DNA of 64,000 nt, from contig JAETQO010000023.1 of NCBI GenBank assembly GCA_021770655.1, positions 19,452 to 83,451 on the forward strand, in the 5' to 3' direction. The DNA is from Ruminococcus sp. Its GTDB lineage: Bacteria; Bacillota; Clostridia; Oscillospirales; Ruminococcaceae. The notes under the pieces are model-generated. The model saw only the letters and a list, made by a program, of their open reading frames with translations, searched no databases and was not told where the DNA came from. A program made the translations under genes and the position numbers. Below, piece after piece: positions 20,263 to 31,081 of this stretch. Position 1 is the stretch's first letter; every line of letters begins with the position of its first letter.

Positions 20263-20343
20263 ATATGATCTGAGTGAAAAAGACAGCTAAACATTTTCAT
20301 GTAAAAAACACCATTCGGCAAAATTTATTTATAGGACAAAGAT

Positions 20344-20372
20344 TTGACAAAATGATATTAATATGGTATAAT
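20344..20372 (+). promoter_or_regulatory. Consensus promoter of rnpB
   Basis: TTGACA-N17-TATAAT (20344-20349, 20367-20372). Confidence 0.8.
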
Positions 20373-20378
20373 CCAGTT

Positions 20379-20722
20379 TGTGAGTGAGCTATGCGATAGC
20401 GTAAACGTTTTATGTTTATGAGGAAAGTCCGAGCATCACAGAGCAGGATAGCTGATAACATCAGCCGAGGGCGACCTTAGAGCAAGTGCAACAGAGATAT
20501 ACCGCCGGATTTCCGGTAAGGGTGGAAAGGCGGGGTAAGAGCCCACCGGGGCGTCGGAGACGGCGCCGCCATGTAAACCTTATCCGATGCAACACCAATG
20601 GTAGTCTTTAAGTCAATGATTGCTCGTCAGACTTGGGGCTATAGGTGGCTAGAGCTGTACGGCGACGTACAGACCAGATAGATTATCGCACACGACAAAA
20701 CTCGGCTTATCGGCTCAGTCAC
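20379..20722 (+). ncRNA. rnpB: RNase P RNA (bacterial type A-like)
   Basis: gaggaaagtccgagc (P4 5'), acagagatataccgcc, ggtaagggtggaaaggcgg, gtaagagcccaccg, cagatagatta, acaaaactcggcttat; terminal gtgagtgagc/gctcagtcac pairing. Confidence 0.95.
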
Positions 20723-20726
20723 ATTT

Positions 20727-20767
20727 GCTGTTTCTGTTTTTTTACGGAGACAGCTTTTTCTTTTTTA
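20727..20767 (+). terminator. rnpB terminator
   Basis: gctgtttctgtttttttacggagacagctttttctttttt. Confidence 0.65.
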
Positions 20768-21013
20768 TCTAAAACTCGTCCGAATATTTGTACAGAATAG
20801 CTAAATTTTTCTCAGGGCTATTGTGATTTTAGGTTAATTGTGTTATAATAAAAAATAATAAGCAATTAAGGCAATATCTCACAGCTGTTATGTGCGTATC
20901 GTACAGTCACATCACGGGAATCACAGACTGTTATAATTCCGCCGGTGCGGTATTGCAGAATGCAGAATTATGACAAGTATGCCGGATAAAAGCGGCCGAA
21001 AGGAGGAGATTTC

Positions 21014-23161
21014 GTGAGTGCGGTTCTTAACAACAACAAAACGATAGAAGGCTTTCTTAAGATATTGGAAAGCTCGGAAAAATTTGATACGGTCTGCAAA
21101 AACTTTCTGAAAAGCATATGCGAAACTCTTTCCGCACAGACCGCTACGGTCACCGTTTCGGAGTATGAAGACGCCGCTCCGACAAGCTATGAATATATAG
21201 CCGACAGCGGAAAATATTCGGTTTTCAGCTTTGACCGGAAAGGCAACGGTATAATATACGACTACATAAAAAGCGCACTGGATTCCGGCGGTATCCATAT
21301 TGCGGATAAAAGCTGCCCGCTGGAAAACGGACGCTGTATTATCCTGAATAACGTAAGCTATCCCTGCTCGCTTACCTGCGCGATCAAGGAGTCAAGCGTA
21401 AGCGTAGCCTTTTTCAATCTGCTCTGTTCCGATAAGGAAAGAGCTTGGACGAACGAGGAAATTTCACTTGTATCACAGCTTACATATATTCTGGCAGGTA
21501 TGCTTCATACGCAAAGGGCTTCGGATCATGCCGAAAACACCAGCAGGACTTTGACCGACGTTATGGACAATATGAGTTCCTATGTCATCGCTATGGTGGA
21601 CGATACCGACGAGATCATTTTTGCAAGCAAACGTCTGGAAAAATATTTCGGAAAAGACTTGGTGGGCAAAAACGGAACCGATATTTTCAGATATACCCAG
21701 GACGAGATAAACAAAACCAAGGACGGAAAATTCTTTAACGGCGACTTTTATTCCAAAACAATGGACAAGTGGCTTGACGTTTCGGAAAAGCTTATCAAGT
21801 GGCACGACGGAAGGACGGTAAGGCTTTGCACCCTGAACGATATATCCGACAAGATCGAATATGAGAGAGTGATCGAAAAACAGGTATTTTTCGACAGCCT
21901 CACAGGACTCACAAACAGGAGAAGCCTTGACCAAAGTATACAGAACGTTATCGAAACCGAAACGGACAGCACTATTATACTGCTGGACCTTGACAATTTC
22001 AAGAACATAAACGACAGCTACGGTCACAACAACGGAGACCGACTGCTTATGGAAATCGGCGAATTCTTTAAAAAGCTGGCTGAAAACAATAAGGAGCTGA
22101 GCGTTTTCCGTTTCGGCGGCGATGAAATGGTAGTGCTTATAAAATCTCAGGACAGCGATCTTGTGGATCGTATATGCGGCGAGATACATGAAAAATTCAA
22201 CGAGGAATGGCAGATCGCAAACCTCAGCTGCTACTGCACCTGTTCGATGGGGATAGCTACCTTTCCTAAGCCCGACGACACGGTAAACACTGTACTGAAA
22301 AGAATAGATCTGGCTATCTATTATGCAAAAAAGCACGGTAAGAACTGTATGGTGCATTACAACGAAAAGATCGGCAGGATACTTACTCGGCAAATGGATC
22401 TTGAAAGGCTTATGCACAAGGACATTTCCTGCGGATTCAGGCATTTTTCAGCATACTATCAGCCGATTTTCAGCAGTACTACGAAAAAGCTTGTGGGGTG
22501 CGAAGCTCTTATGAGGTGGTGCCCTCCGGAGTACGGTCAAGTGCCGCCGTCGGAATTTATCCCTATGGCGGAAAAGCTCGGATATATAAATCTTCTGGGA
22601 GAAAATATAATACGGGTCGCAGGCACGCAGTGCAGAGAATGGGTAGACGCAGGCTTAAATCTGAGAGTGAACATAAATCTTTCGGTAGGACAGCTTATCG
22701 AACCGGACTTTGTTGAAAATCTTGACAGAGTATTCAGCGAGATAAACGCACCGCTGGAGAACATCTGCTTTGAGGTGACCGAAAGCCTTGCAATAAACGA
22801 TATGGCGAAAATGAAAATGATACTTACCGACATTGCGAACAAGGGCATAAAGATCGCGCTGGACGATTTCGGAACGGGATATTCCTCGCTTAACTGCATA
22901 AAAGAAATGCCGCTCAATACGATAAAGATAGACAAATCCTTTATCGACGACATTGCCAAAAATCCTAATACGGCGGTCTTTGTCAAGACTATAGTAAACC
23001 TTTCTCACGATCTCAACATTGCGGTATGCGCAGAGGGCGTTGAGGAGCAGATGCAGTTTGAAATACTGCGCGACCTTGATACCGACGTTATTCAGGGCTA
23101 TTATTTCGGCAGACCTATGCCGGCGGAAAAATTCAAGGAAAATTATTTGATGACAGAATAA
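21014..23161 (+). CDS. Diguanylate cyclase/phosphodiesterase (PAS-GGDEF-EAL)
   Basis: DSLTGLTNRRSL, FRFGGDEMVVL, CEALMRW, DDFGTGYSSL. GTG start. Confidence 0.93.
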   Translation: MSAVLNNNKTIEGFLKILESSEKFDTVCKNFLKSICETLSAQTATVTVSEYEDAAPTSYEYIADSGKYSVFSFDRKGNGIIYDYIKSALDSGGIHIADKSCPLENGRCIILNNVSYPCSLTCAIKESSVSVAFFNLLCSDKERAWTNEEISLVSQLTYILAGMLHTQRASDHAENTSRTLTDVMDNMSSYVIAMVDDTDEIIFASKRLEKYFGKDLVGKNGTDIFRYTQDEINKTKDGKFFNGDFYSKTMDKWLDVSEKLIKWHDGRTVRLCTLNDISDKIEYERVIEKQVFFDSLTGLTNRRSLDQSIQNVIETETDSTIILLDLDNFKNINDSYGHNNGDRLLMEIGEFFKKLAENNKELSVFRFGGDEMVVLIKSQDSDLVDRICGEIHEKFNEEWQIANLSCYCTCSMGIATFPKPDDTVNTVLKRIDLAIYYAKKHGKNCMVHYNEKIGRILTRQMDLERLMHKDISCGFRHFSAYYQPIFSSTTKKLVGCEALMRWCPPEYGQVPPSEFIPMAEKLGYINLLGENIIRVAGTQCREWVDAGLNLRVNINLSVGQLIEPDFVENLDRVFSEINAPLENICFEVTESLAINDMAKMKMILTDIANKGIKIALDDFGTGYSSLNCIKEMPLNTIKIDKSFIDDIAKNPNTAVFVKTIVNLSHDLNIAVCAEGVEEQMQFEILRDLDTDVIQGYYFGRPMPAEKFKENYLMTE

Positions 23162-23173
23162 AGGGGAAAGCTT

Positions 23174-25171
23174 ATGAGCGAAGAGAAAAAGGACGAAATT
23201 ACAGAAGAGAACGAGAATGACAGCGTCGGAGAGGTTTCCGAAAACGCAGAAGAATCAAAAAACAGGATCAATAAAAAGCTGATCTTTGCATTTGCGGGAA
23301 TGGGCGCTGTTATCGTCGGTCTGGTCATTGCGCTTATCGTTGTGGCAACATCGGGAAAGGACGAAAGTTCGTCGAAAAGCGACAGCAAGCCTGCCGAAAG
23401 TTCTGTTGTTACGACAGCGGACAGCGAGAACGAAGATGAAGAGGAAAGCTCCGAGGCAGAAAAAGAGGAAGATTCCGAGCCGGAAGAGGACGACAGTTCC
23501 GAAGAGGAAGAGGACGAAAAGGCCGAGGGCTTTGTTGTTTCCTATTCCGGCGACAATACCTGGCAGGACGGCGACAAGATAATGACCGGCATGGAGATCG
23601 GCATTACTAACAATTCCGACGAAGCCGTAAAAGAATGGAAGCTGGAACTGGAAATTGAAGAGCTTAAATCCTGCGAGGGCTGGAACGGAACCTTTAAAAC
23701 CAAGGGAAACAAGCTTACCATAACAAACGCCGAATATAACGGAGAGATCACCAAGGGCGGCTCGGTCTCCGTAGGCTGCAACATCGGCACAGGCGTAAAG
23801 CTGAACGTAAAATCGGCAAAGTTAAACGGAAAGGACTGCACCGTAAAGAAAGGCAAAACCGCTCAGAATAATAACAATAATAATAACAATAACAATGATA
23901 AAAAAACAAGCTCTGCGGACGTAAAGGAACTGCTTGAAAGGACCTCAAAAGCCAAGCAGGGCGACGACTGGCTGCACACCGACGGAAACAGGATACTTGA
24001 CAAGAACAATAAAGAGGTGTGGATAACTGGCGTAAACTGGTTCGGCTACAATACCGGCACAAACACCTTTGACGGACTTTGGAACAGCGAGCTTACCACG
24101 TCTGTGAAGGCTATCGCCGACCACGGCTTTAACCTTATAAGAGTGCCTATCTCTGCGGAGCTTATAAATCAGTGGGCGGACGGAGAATATCCGCAGGCTA
24201 ATTACAACAACGCCTACAACGAAGAGCTTAACGCAATGAACAGTCTGGAGATATTTGAATACTTTCTGAAACTTGCCGAGGAAAACGGACTGAAGGTAAT
24301 GCCCGATATTCACTCTGCCGAAACAAACGCCAGCGGACATACGGTAAATCTGTGGTACACCGACAAGGTGACCGTTAAAGACTACTATCACGCACTGGAA
24401 TGGATAGCGGACAGATACAAGGACAACGACACTATCATTGCATACGACCTGAAAAACGAGCCTCACGGCAAGCCGAACGAGGGCGGCGCCGCCGCGATCT
24501 GGAACGATTCTAAGGACGCAAACAACTGGAAATATGTTGCCGAAACCGCCGCGAAAAAGGTTCTGGCGAAGAATCCCAACGTACTTATAATGGTAGAGGG
24601 AATCGAAATATATCCTAAGAACATCAAGAATAATTCAGATTACTCGTCTGCCGACAGCAACGATTATTATTTTAACTGGTGGGGCGGAAACCTTAGAGGC
24701 GTAAAGGATTATCCTATCGATCTGGGGAAATATCAGGATAAGCTCGTTTACTCTCCTCACGACTACGGTCCGACGGTATATCAACAGCCTTGGTTCGAGG
24801 GCGATTACACCTACAAGAGCCTTATGAAGGACTGCTGGAAGGACAACTGGTTCTATATCCAGGAGCAGGATATCGCACCTCTGCTTATCGGCGAATGGGG
24901 CGGATTTATGACAGAACCGAACCTGACATGGATGACGCATATGAGAAAGCTGATAAAGGACAATCATGTAAATCATACCTTCTGGTGCTTTAACGCCAAC
25001 TCCGGCGACACAGGCGGACTTGTCCTTGACGACTTCACCACATGGGACGAAGAAAAATACGAATTTGTAAAGGAAGTCCTGTGGCAGGAAAGCGGCAGGT
25101 TCGTAGGACTCGACCATGCGATACCCCTCGGCGATAACGGGATCACCCTAAGCAAGGCAAAGGGACTGTGA
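23174..25171 (+). CDS. Membrane-anchored GH5-family cellulase with CBM2-like domain
   Basis: N-terminal TM, Ser/Glu-rich linker, CBM2-like [43 protein letters not shown], poly-Asn linker, GH5 catalytic YDLKNEPHG and IGEWGG. Confidence 0.9.
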   Translation: MSEEKKDEITEENENDSVGEVSENAEESKNRINKKLIFAFAGMGAVIVGLVIALIVVATSGKDESSSKSDSKPAESSVVTTADSENEDEEESSEAEKEEDSEPEEDDSSEEEEDEKAEGFVVSYSGDNTWQDGDKIMTGMEIGITNNSDEAVKEWKLELEIEELKSCEGWNGTFKTKGNKLTITNAEYNGEITKGGSVSVGCNIGTGVKLNVKSAKLNGKDCTVKKGKTAQNNNNNNNNNNDKKTSSADVKELLERTSKAKQGDDWLHTDGNRILDKNNKEVWITGVNWFGYNTGTNTFDGLWNSELTTSVKAIADHGFNLIRVPISAELINQWADGEYPQANYNNAYNEELNAMNSLEIFEYFLKLAEENGLKVMPDIHSAETNASGHTVNLWYTDKVTVKDYYHALEWIADRYKDNDTIIAYDLKNEPHGKPNEGGAAAIWNDSKDANNWKYVAETAAKKVLAKNPNVLIMVEGIEIYPKNIKNNSDYSSADSNDYYFNWWGGNLRGVKDYPIDLGKYQDKLVYSPHDYGPTVYQQPWFEGDYTYKSLMKDCWKDNWFYIQEQDIAPLLIGEWGGFMTEPNLTWMTHMRKLIKDNHVNHTFWCFNANSGDTGGLVLDDFTTWDEEKYEFVKEVLWQESGRFVGLDHAIPLGDNGITLSKAKGL

Positions 25172-25203
25172 CGCATATTATTTGATAAAATAACATTATA
25201 AAC

Positions 25204-25233
25204 TAACGGGAGCATTTCTAAGTAAATGCTCCC
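25204..25233 (+). terminator. Hairpin terminator after the cellulase
   Basis: acgggagcattt-ctaagt-aaatgctcccgt; weak T-tract. Confidence 0.5.
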
Positions 25234-25366
25234 GTCAGTCTGTCGAAAAAGTCTTTTTTATAACTGCCAAGGAGGTAAAAAGAGCGGGGTCAAGCGACGC
25301 GATTGCCGCTTGCGGGGTCGAGGGGCAGAGCCCCCGTCGCTCCCGCAGGAGCGAAATCCCCTTACT

Positions 25367-26029
25367 TTAATTAAAGGCAAGCATAAAGCGGTATTTTTCC
25401 TTGCGCTCCTCGGCAGTCGCTCTGATATGCCGCTTGAATTCCTCATAACGAATGACCATATCGTTTTCCTCTGCAAACTTTCTTATCTTTTCCGCTATCC
25501 TCAGCGAATAACACAGGTCTATCGCAAAAACTCCGTAAAAAAAGCCTATGAAAAAGGAGAAAACCAGATTATTTGACAGCCACTCCAGCGCATTCAGTAT
25601 ATACGGATGTATGAGAAAATAATATACTGCGCCGAGTATTGCCCAGATAGTCGAAAACAAGGGACAGATTATCCCCTTGTAATTGAACTTGTTATCGCTG
25701 TAATCCCAGAGCTTAACGTGCATTCTGATTATAAATATCTCTCCTGCCGCAAGCTCGATAAGCGTCATCGCCACTGCCATTGCCGCAAAAAGTATAAGCT
25801 TTTGCATCAGCATATTATCTATATGTATATATTTTTCCAGACCTGCCAGCAGATAAAGCGTACAAAGCCCGAATCCGTAAAGAGGAAGATAAGGTCCTAT
25901 CAGAAAGCCTGGATTTATCCACTTCCGTTCCTTGTTGCAGGGCTGAAAACGCCGATATATCACTTCTATCCCCCAGCCGATAATACAGCCAAGAAAGAAC
26001 AGAAACCCTAAAACCAACATATTACTCAT
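25367..26029 (-). CDS. Putative ABC transporter permease (CmpB-like) multi-TM membrane protein
   Basis: FLFFLGCIIGWGIEVIYRRF...NPGFLIGPYLPLYGFG typical of the family. Confidence 0.75.
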   Translation of the reverse strand: MSNMLVLGFLFFLGCIIGWGIEVIYRRFQPCNKERKWINPGFLIGPYLPLYGFGLCTLYLLAGLEKYIHIDNMLMQKLILFAAMAVAMTLIELAAGEIFIIRMHVKLWDYSDNKFNYKGIICPLFSTIWAILGAVYYFLIHPYILNALEWLSNNLVFSFFIGFFYGVFAIDLCYSLRIAEKIRKFAEENDMVIRYEEFKRHIRATAEERKEKYRFMLAFN

Positions 26030-26208
26030 ATGCTATTTCCTTTCCTTATTTTATGGTCAATGAAAAGTATAGCATAATCGACTGAGTTTTTCAAGCAAAA
26101 AATCAAGAAAATTTGATTTTTATCAAAACCTATAAAGTTAAAAACACCCATATACATTTTAAAATATGTAAAATCTCCTACCTTATGTTTAAATTGCAAT
26201 AATTATCT

Positions 26209-26281
26209 GTGTATCTTCCCCGCCGTAGGTTTGGGAAGATACACAAAACAATCTCCGTCTGTAAAAATTGATTTCCGTGTA
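26209..26281. repeat. Palindromic dispersed repeat, copy 1
   Basis: gtgtatcttccc-cgccgtaggttt-gggaagatacac followed by aaaacaatctccgtctgtaaaaattgatttccgtg. Confidence 0.65.
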
Positions 26282-26496
26282 AACCTGTGACGGCTCGTTG
26301 ACAGAAAGGGCTTATTATGTTAAAATATTTTAAGGTAACACCGCACAACTATTGATGTTCAGGTGCTGAAGCTATCGGGACAAAATCCCGAACGGCAAAA
26401 TGTTCGTAAATATTACACAAAAAATAAAGCTGAACTTTGTACATTATTTACCCACAAAAACAGGGGAGCAAAATCGTATATAGTTCATCGAAGGGT

Positions 26497-27057
26497 GTGA
26501 AAACTTTGACCGACGACGAGTTCGATTTCAGAATGGAGCTGATTCTGGCAAACGACAAAAACGGTCTCAGGGAGATATACCAATGCTACGGCAGAATAAT
26601 TTACGGTATAATGCTCGATATTGTAAAAAGTCCTCAGGACGCTGAGGACTTGACGTCGGATTTCTTTCTGAGACTGTGGGAAACCGCAGGGCTGTATAAA
26701 AAGGGAACCGGGCATAAACGCTATCTCACCGTTATGGCGAAAAATCTGGCGCTGGATTTTATCAAAAAACGGCGGCGCGAGGTCTGTTCTCTTGACGACG
26801 ATACCAAGGATCATACGGAACAGGCGGACAGCACACGGGTGGACGACAGCGTTATCGGCGGCATATCCTTTGACGAGGCTTTAAACAGGCTTAACAGCGA
26901 CGAAAGGGAAATTCTCAGCATGAGGCTGGGCATGGAGCTTACCTTCCGGGAAATAAGCAAAATAATGAAAAAGCCTCTGGGTACTGTCACCTGGAAATAT
27001 CGTCAAGCTGTCGCAAAGCTGAGAAAAACGGTAAAGGAGGACGGTATCTATGGATAA
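26497..27057 (+). CDS. ECF-type RNA polymerase sigma factor
   Basis: SPQDAEDLTSDFFLRLWETA region 2, FREISKIMKKPLGTVTWKYRQAVAKLRK region 4. Start codon uncertain (GTG 26497 chosen). Confidence 0.88.
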   Translation: MKTLTDDEFDFRMELILANDKNGLREIYQCYGRIIYGIMLDIVKSPQDAEDLTSDFFLRLWETAGLYKKGTGHKRYLTVMAKNLALDFIKKRRREVCSLDDDTKDHTEQADSTRVDDSVIGGISFDEALNRLNSDEREILSMRLGMELTFREISKIMKKPLGTVTWKYRQAVAKLRKTVKEDGIYG

Positions 27058-27916
27058 TAAAATTAAATATCTGTATAAAAAGCATATCCACGATAACGCT
27101 CCTGATATGGATAAGCTTTGGGACAGAATAGAAAAAGAAATAGACGGCAAAACGCAGAACGGCGGGAACGATCTTTCCCGCAATAAAAAAATAACACAGA
27201 CAAAAAGAACAAAGAAAAGCTATAAGAAATTCACAGCGGCGGCCGCTTCACTGCTGGTGATAATCGGAGGAATAAGCCTTTATGCCGACCTTTCCTCCAC
27301 AATGAACAACGAAACGGGATCGAACAAAAACACATATACAAGCTCCGAGAACGATACGAACCATGACTATTCCGAAAACAATGATACAGTGGTAAGAGCG
27401 GATATGAGCTATGAACAGCTAAGTTTCAGCCGTACCGAAACCGCCGTATATAATTCGGAATACAAGGCGGCGGGCGACGAGTATTTCACAGAACAAAGCG
27501 TTCTTTCTCAGACCGACTGCTTTGCGGACGTTACAGTGCTTTCCGCAGAGCTTGGAACAGACAGCGCACAGTATACGCTGAAAATAAACAGACTTATTTC
27601 AAGATCAGGCGAGACAGAGGAAACGAACATTACCCTTCAAAGTTCAACTCCGTACATCTTGCAGGAAAACAGAGAATATTTCATTCCGCTGAGAAAAGAA
27701 AACAACGATTACTTTATCGTGTTTGAAAACGCTCCGCAGATAGAGATAACGCTTGACAATGAAATTGTTTTCCAGAACGGCTGGAACAGCCTTACGGAAA
27801 ACTCCGGTACTCTGAAAAAATCTCAGGCAAACCAAAACGATTATTACTATGACCGTATGAGATACGCAGAGGAAAACGACCTTGAAAAGCTTATCGAGGA
27901 ATGGAAAAGTCTTTAA
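27050..27916 (+). CDS. Membrane protein, likely anti-sigma factor
   Basis: Overlaps the sigma stop; N-terminal cytoplasmic segment, one TM (FTAAAASLLVIIGGISLYA), extracellular C-terminus. Confidence 0.6.
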   Translation: MDNKIKYLYKKHIHDNAPDMDKLWDRIEKEIDGKTQNGGNDLSRNKKITQTKRTKKSYKKFTAAAASLLVIIGGISLYADLSSTMNNETGSNKNTYTSSENDTNHDYSENNDTVVRADMSYEQLSFSRTETAVYNSEYKAAGDEYFTEQSVLSQTDCFADVTVLSAELGTDSAQYTLKINRLISRSGETEETNITLQSSTPYILQENREYFIPLRKENNDYFIVFENAPQIEITLDNEIVFQNGWNSLTENSGTLKKSQANQNDYYYDRMRYAEENDLEKLIEEWKSL

Positions 27917-27956
27917 CCGCAAAATAAGTCTGCGACTTTAACGGGAGATGACATCT

Positions 27957-29636
27957 ATGAAAAACAAAAGAAGAACACATATAACAAAAGTTTTGGCGAT
28001 CGCATTGACTCTTGCAATGACGTCTGCTGCCCTTGTCTCCTGCGGACAAAGCGAAAGCGGCGGAAACTACAAAGGCAATAAAAATGAATATCAGATGGGC
28101 GACGTTAATCAGAATATCGCAGGCGATAACCGCTATGAAACCAACGACGGAAAAATGAATACGGATGCGACTGCTGAAGAAGGATATAATACACAGCAGT
28201 ATCCAAACACGGAGGAATACAATCACCTAACCGAAAACGGGTTCAAAATGGTATCGGAAAATCCTCTCTCCACCTTCTCGACAGATGTTGACACAGCGTC
28301 CTATACCAACGTCCGCAGAATGATAAACGAAGGCTGGGAGATCGACCCCGACGCAGTAAGAACAGAAGAGTTCATCAACTATTTCAAGTACGACTATGAA
28401 AAGCCGACAGACGATGCGGTATCTATAACCACAGAGCTTTCAGACTGTCCATGGAACGACGAGGCAAAGCTTATGCTGGTAGGACTTCAGGCAAAAGAAG
28501 CCGAGGTTGAGGACGTTCCGACAAATCTGGTATTTCTCATTGACGTAAGCGGCTCTATGGAGGACGAAACCAAGCTGCCGCTGGTAAGAGAGGCTTTCTC
28601 AATGCTTTCTGGCACTCTTAAACCCAACGACAGAATATCCATAGTGACCTATGCGGGAAGTGATCAAGTCGTTCTCGAGGGCGAAAGCGGCGACAACAAA
28701 GATAAGATTTGCGACGCCCTCGATTCTCTGTCCGCAGGCGGCTCGACGGCCGGTGCGGCAGGAATAACCACGGCGTATGAGCTTGCGGAAAAATATTTCA
28801 TAGAAGGCGGAAACAACAGAGTTCTCCTTGCTACCGACGGCGACCTTAACGTTGGGCTTTCCACAGAGGAGGAGCTCACCGCGCTCATAGAAGAAAAAAG
28901 AGAATCCGGCGTGTTCCTGTCGGTTCTGGGCTTTGGCATGGGCAATTACAAGGACAACAGACTTGAGGCTCTGGCAGACAACGGAAACGGAAACTACGCA
29001 TACATCGACAGCCTTGATGAGGCTGAAAGAGTGCTTGTGACAGAGCTTAGCGGAACGCTTTTCACTGTTGCAAAGGACGCAAAGGTACAGGTCGAGTTCA
29101 ACCCGTCAAACGTTTCGGCATACAGACTTGTGGGCTATGAAAACAGGCTCATGAACGACGAGGACTTTAACGACGACACTAAGGACGCCGGAGATATAGG
29201 TTCGGGACAGCAGGTAACGGCGCTTTATGAGATAATCCCCACAGAGGACTGTTTGCGTAGCGGAAAAACAAGCTCGATCGATCTGAAATATCAGTCCGAG
29301 GATATACGACCCGAATTGGTTGAAGAAGGGGAAACAAAACTTGACGGCGAACTGCTTACCGTATCTATCAGATACAAGGAGCCCGACGCAGAGCAGAGCA
29401 AGCTTATCAAAAAAGCAGTCCTCTGCGATAATTACACCGCAGAACTCCCCGACAATCTTAAATTTGCCTGCGCAGTAGCGGAATTTTCAATGATACTCAG
29501 AAACAGCGAATATGTCAACGGAATATCGGCAGCCGATATACTCGACGACATGGAAAATAACGGCTACGGCGACGAGGACTTTATCGAACTGGTACGCACG
29601 TATGTACGCAGCGGGGATATTGGCCGGAACGACTAA
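27957..29636 (+). CDS. von Willebrand factor type A domain lipoprotein (YfbK-like)
   Basis: Lipobox SAALVSCG; PLSTFSTDVDTASYTNVRR; vWA MIDAS LIDVSGSM; C-terminal DUF3520-like region. Confidence 0.9.
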   Translation: MKNKRRTHITKVLAIALTLAMTSAALVSCGQSESGGNYKGNKNEYQMGDVNQNIAGDNRYETNDGKMNTDATAEEGYNTQQYPNTEEYNHLTENGFKMVSENPLSTFSTDVDTASYTNVRRMINEGWEIDPDAVRTEEFINYFKYDYEKPTDDAVSITTELSDCPWNDEAKLMLVGLQAKEAEVEDVPTNLVFLIDVSGSMEDETKLPLVREAFSMLSGTLKPNDRISIVTYAGSDQVVLEGESGDNKDKICDALDSLSAGGSTAGAAGITTAYELAEKYFIEGGNNRVLLATDGDLNVGLSTEEELTALIEEKRESGVFLSVLGFGMGNYKDNRLEALADNGNGNYAYIDSLDEAERVLVTELSGTLFTVAKDAKVQVEFNPSNVSAYRLVGYENRLMNDEDFNDDTKDAGDIGSGQQVTALYEIIPTEDCLRSGKTSSIDLKYQSEDIRPELVEEGETKLDGELLTVSIRYKEPDAEQSKLIKKAVLCDNYTAELPDNLKFACAVAEFSMILRNSEYVNGISAADILDDMENNGYGDEDFIELVRTYVRSGDIGRND

Positions 29637-29756
29637 ACTGCTATGAAAAAATTTTAGCACGCTCCGACCGACCGACAAATCCTGCGGCAAAAAAAACAAC
29701 TTACCCATTCTTCGTCCTGCCGCAAAACTTGAATATCCTCGCATAAAACACATCAT

Positions 29757-29793
29757 CAAAGCGGATCGCTTTTCGGCGGTCCGCTTTTTGTTA
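29757..29793 (+). terminator. Terminator after the vWA gene
   Basis: aaagcggatcgcttttcggcggtccgctttttgtta. Confidence 0.7.
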
Positions 29794-29898
29794 CAGCCGG
29801 ATTGTTTACCTGTTACCCCGCTTTTTTGACCGGTCGCTGAAAAGATATTTACAAAATCCAAGTTTTATTCTATAATGTAATTATCGGGGGGTGAGGGT

Positions 29899-30354
29899 GT
29901 GAAAATAAAGATCGAGATCGACGAAAGCGCAGAGGAGACCGAATTGACCATACGGTGCAAAAAGCTTGACGAAAACGTTGAGAAAATCAAAAAAGCCGCC
30001 GAAAATATCGACAAGGAACCCGATATTGCTTTCTATAAAGATAACGTTCAATATTTCCCGCCGCTGGATTCGGTGCTGTTTTTTGAAACCTCCGATCCTG
30101 CGCTGTGCGCTCACACCGCCGACGACGTTTTTCAGGTAAAAGCAAAGCTTTACGAGCTTGAAAACCTGCTGCCCAGAAAGTTTGTAAGGGTGTCAAAATC
30201 TGCGATAGTGAACGTGCGAAGCGTTTATTCGGTGGAGAAAAACATCGCCTCCGCCAGTGTGATAAGCTTTGCGGGAACTCACAAGCAGGTGTTCGCTTCA
30301 CGGAATTATTACAAGCTTCTCAAACAGCGTTTGGGTGAAAGGAGATTTTTATGA
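29899..30354 (+). CDS. LytTR-family DNA-binding regulator
   Basis: LPRKFVRVSKSAIVNVRSVYSVEK LytTR motif; GTG start. Confidence 0.85.
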   Translation: MKIKIEIDESAEETELTIRCKKLDENVEKIKKAAENIDKEPDIAFYKDNVQYFPPLDSVLFFETSDPALCAHTADDVFQVKAKLYELENLLPRKFVRVSKSAIVNVRSVYSVEKNIASASVISFAGTHKQVFASRNYYKLLKQRLGERRFL

Positions 30355-31058
30355 ACAGAAAAAATTTGATCTGGGGATTGTTTTTTATCCTTACAGGCAC
30401 AGCGGTGATACTTAATCAGACCGGACTGCTTGGGGGCGTAAGCGTTTGGAGCGTTATAATCGCACTGCTGCTTGTTCCGTCAATAGTCACAAGCGTCCGT
30501 CATCTTAACTTCTGGGGAATATTTTTCCCGCTGGCGATAATCGTCATACTCTTCGACGATACTCTTGGGATCGAAAAGCTCACTCCGTGGCCTGTCCTCG
30601 GCGCGGCGCTGTTTCTGAGCATAGGCTTTTCGTTTATTTGCCCGTACCGCTATCGCTTCACACAAAATAAATGGAGCTCCCACAGCGTTGATAATCCGGC
30701 ATGGGAAACCAGCTCCACCGACGGCGAATATGTCAAGATTTCTACCAAATGCTCGGGCAGTATAAAGTACATTACTTCCAAAACATTAAAAGGCGTACAG
30801 ATAGACTGCAAATGCGGAGGAATGGAAGTATATTTTGACGGCGCCGAGATCGGCGGCGACAGCGCCGAGGTCATAATAAACGCCGTTTGTGCAGGCGTAG
30901 AGCTTTATGTTCCGAAAAGCTGGAACGTTCACATTGAAACCGACTGTATACTCGGCGCGGTAGACGAGTCTGGAGCGAAAAACAGCGAAAAGACAGGTAA
31001 GACGCTTGTGCTGAAGGGAAGAACAAAGCTTTCGGGCGTGGATGTTATATACATTTGA
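30351..31058 (+). CDS. LiaF/cell-wall stress-response-like membrane protein
   Basis: Four N-terminal TM segments then a beta-rich C-terminus; overlaps the LytTR gene by 4 bp. Confidence 0.65.
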   Translation: MNRKNLIWGLFFILTGTAVILNQTGLLGGVSVWSVIIALLLVPSIVTSVRHLNFWGIFFPLAIIVILFDDTLGIEKLTPWPVLGAALFLSIGFSFICPYRYRFTQNKWSSHSVDNPAWETSSTDGEYVKISTKCSGSIKYITSKTLKGVQIDCKCGGMEVYFDGAEIGGDSAEVIINAVCAGVELYVPKSWNVHIETDCILGAVDESGAKNSEKTGKTLVLKGRTKLSGVDVIYI

Positions 31059-31081
31059 CAACAAGCTTCCGAAAATGCAGC

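Noticed and set aside
20399-20415. cre-like sequence gtaaacgttttatg
   Set aside because: Lies inside the RNase P RNA gene and is explained by its structure.
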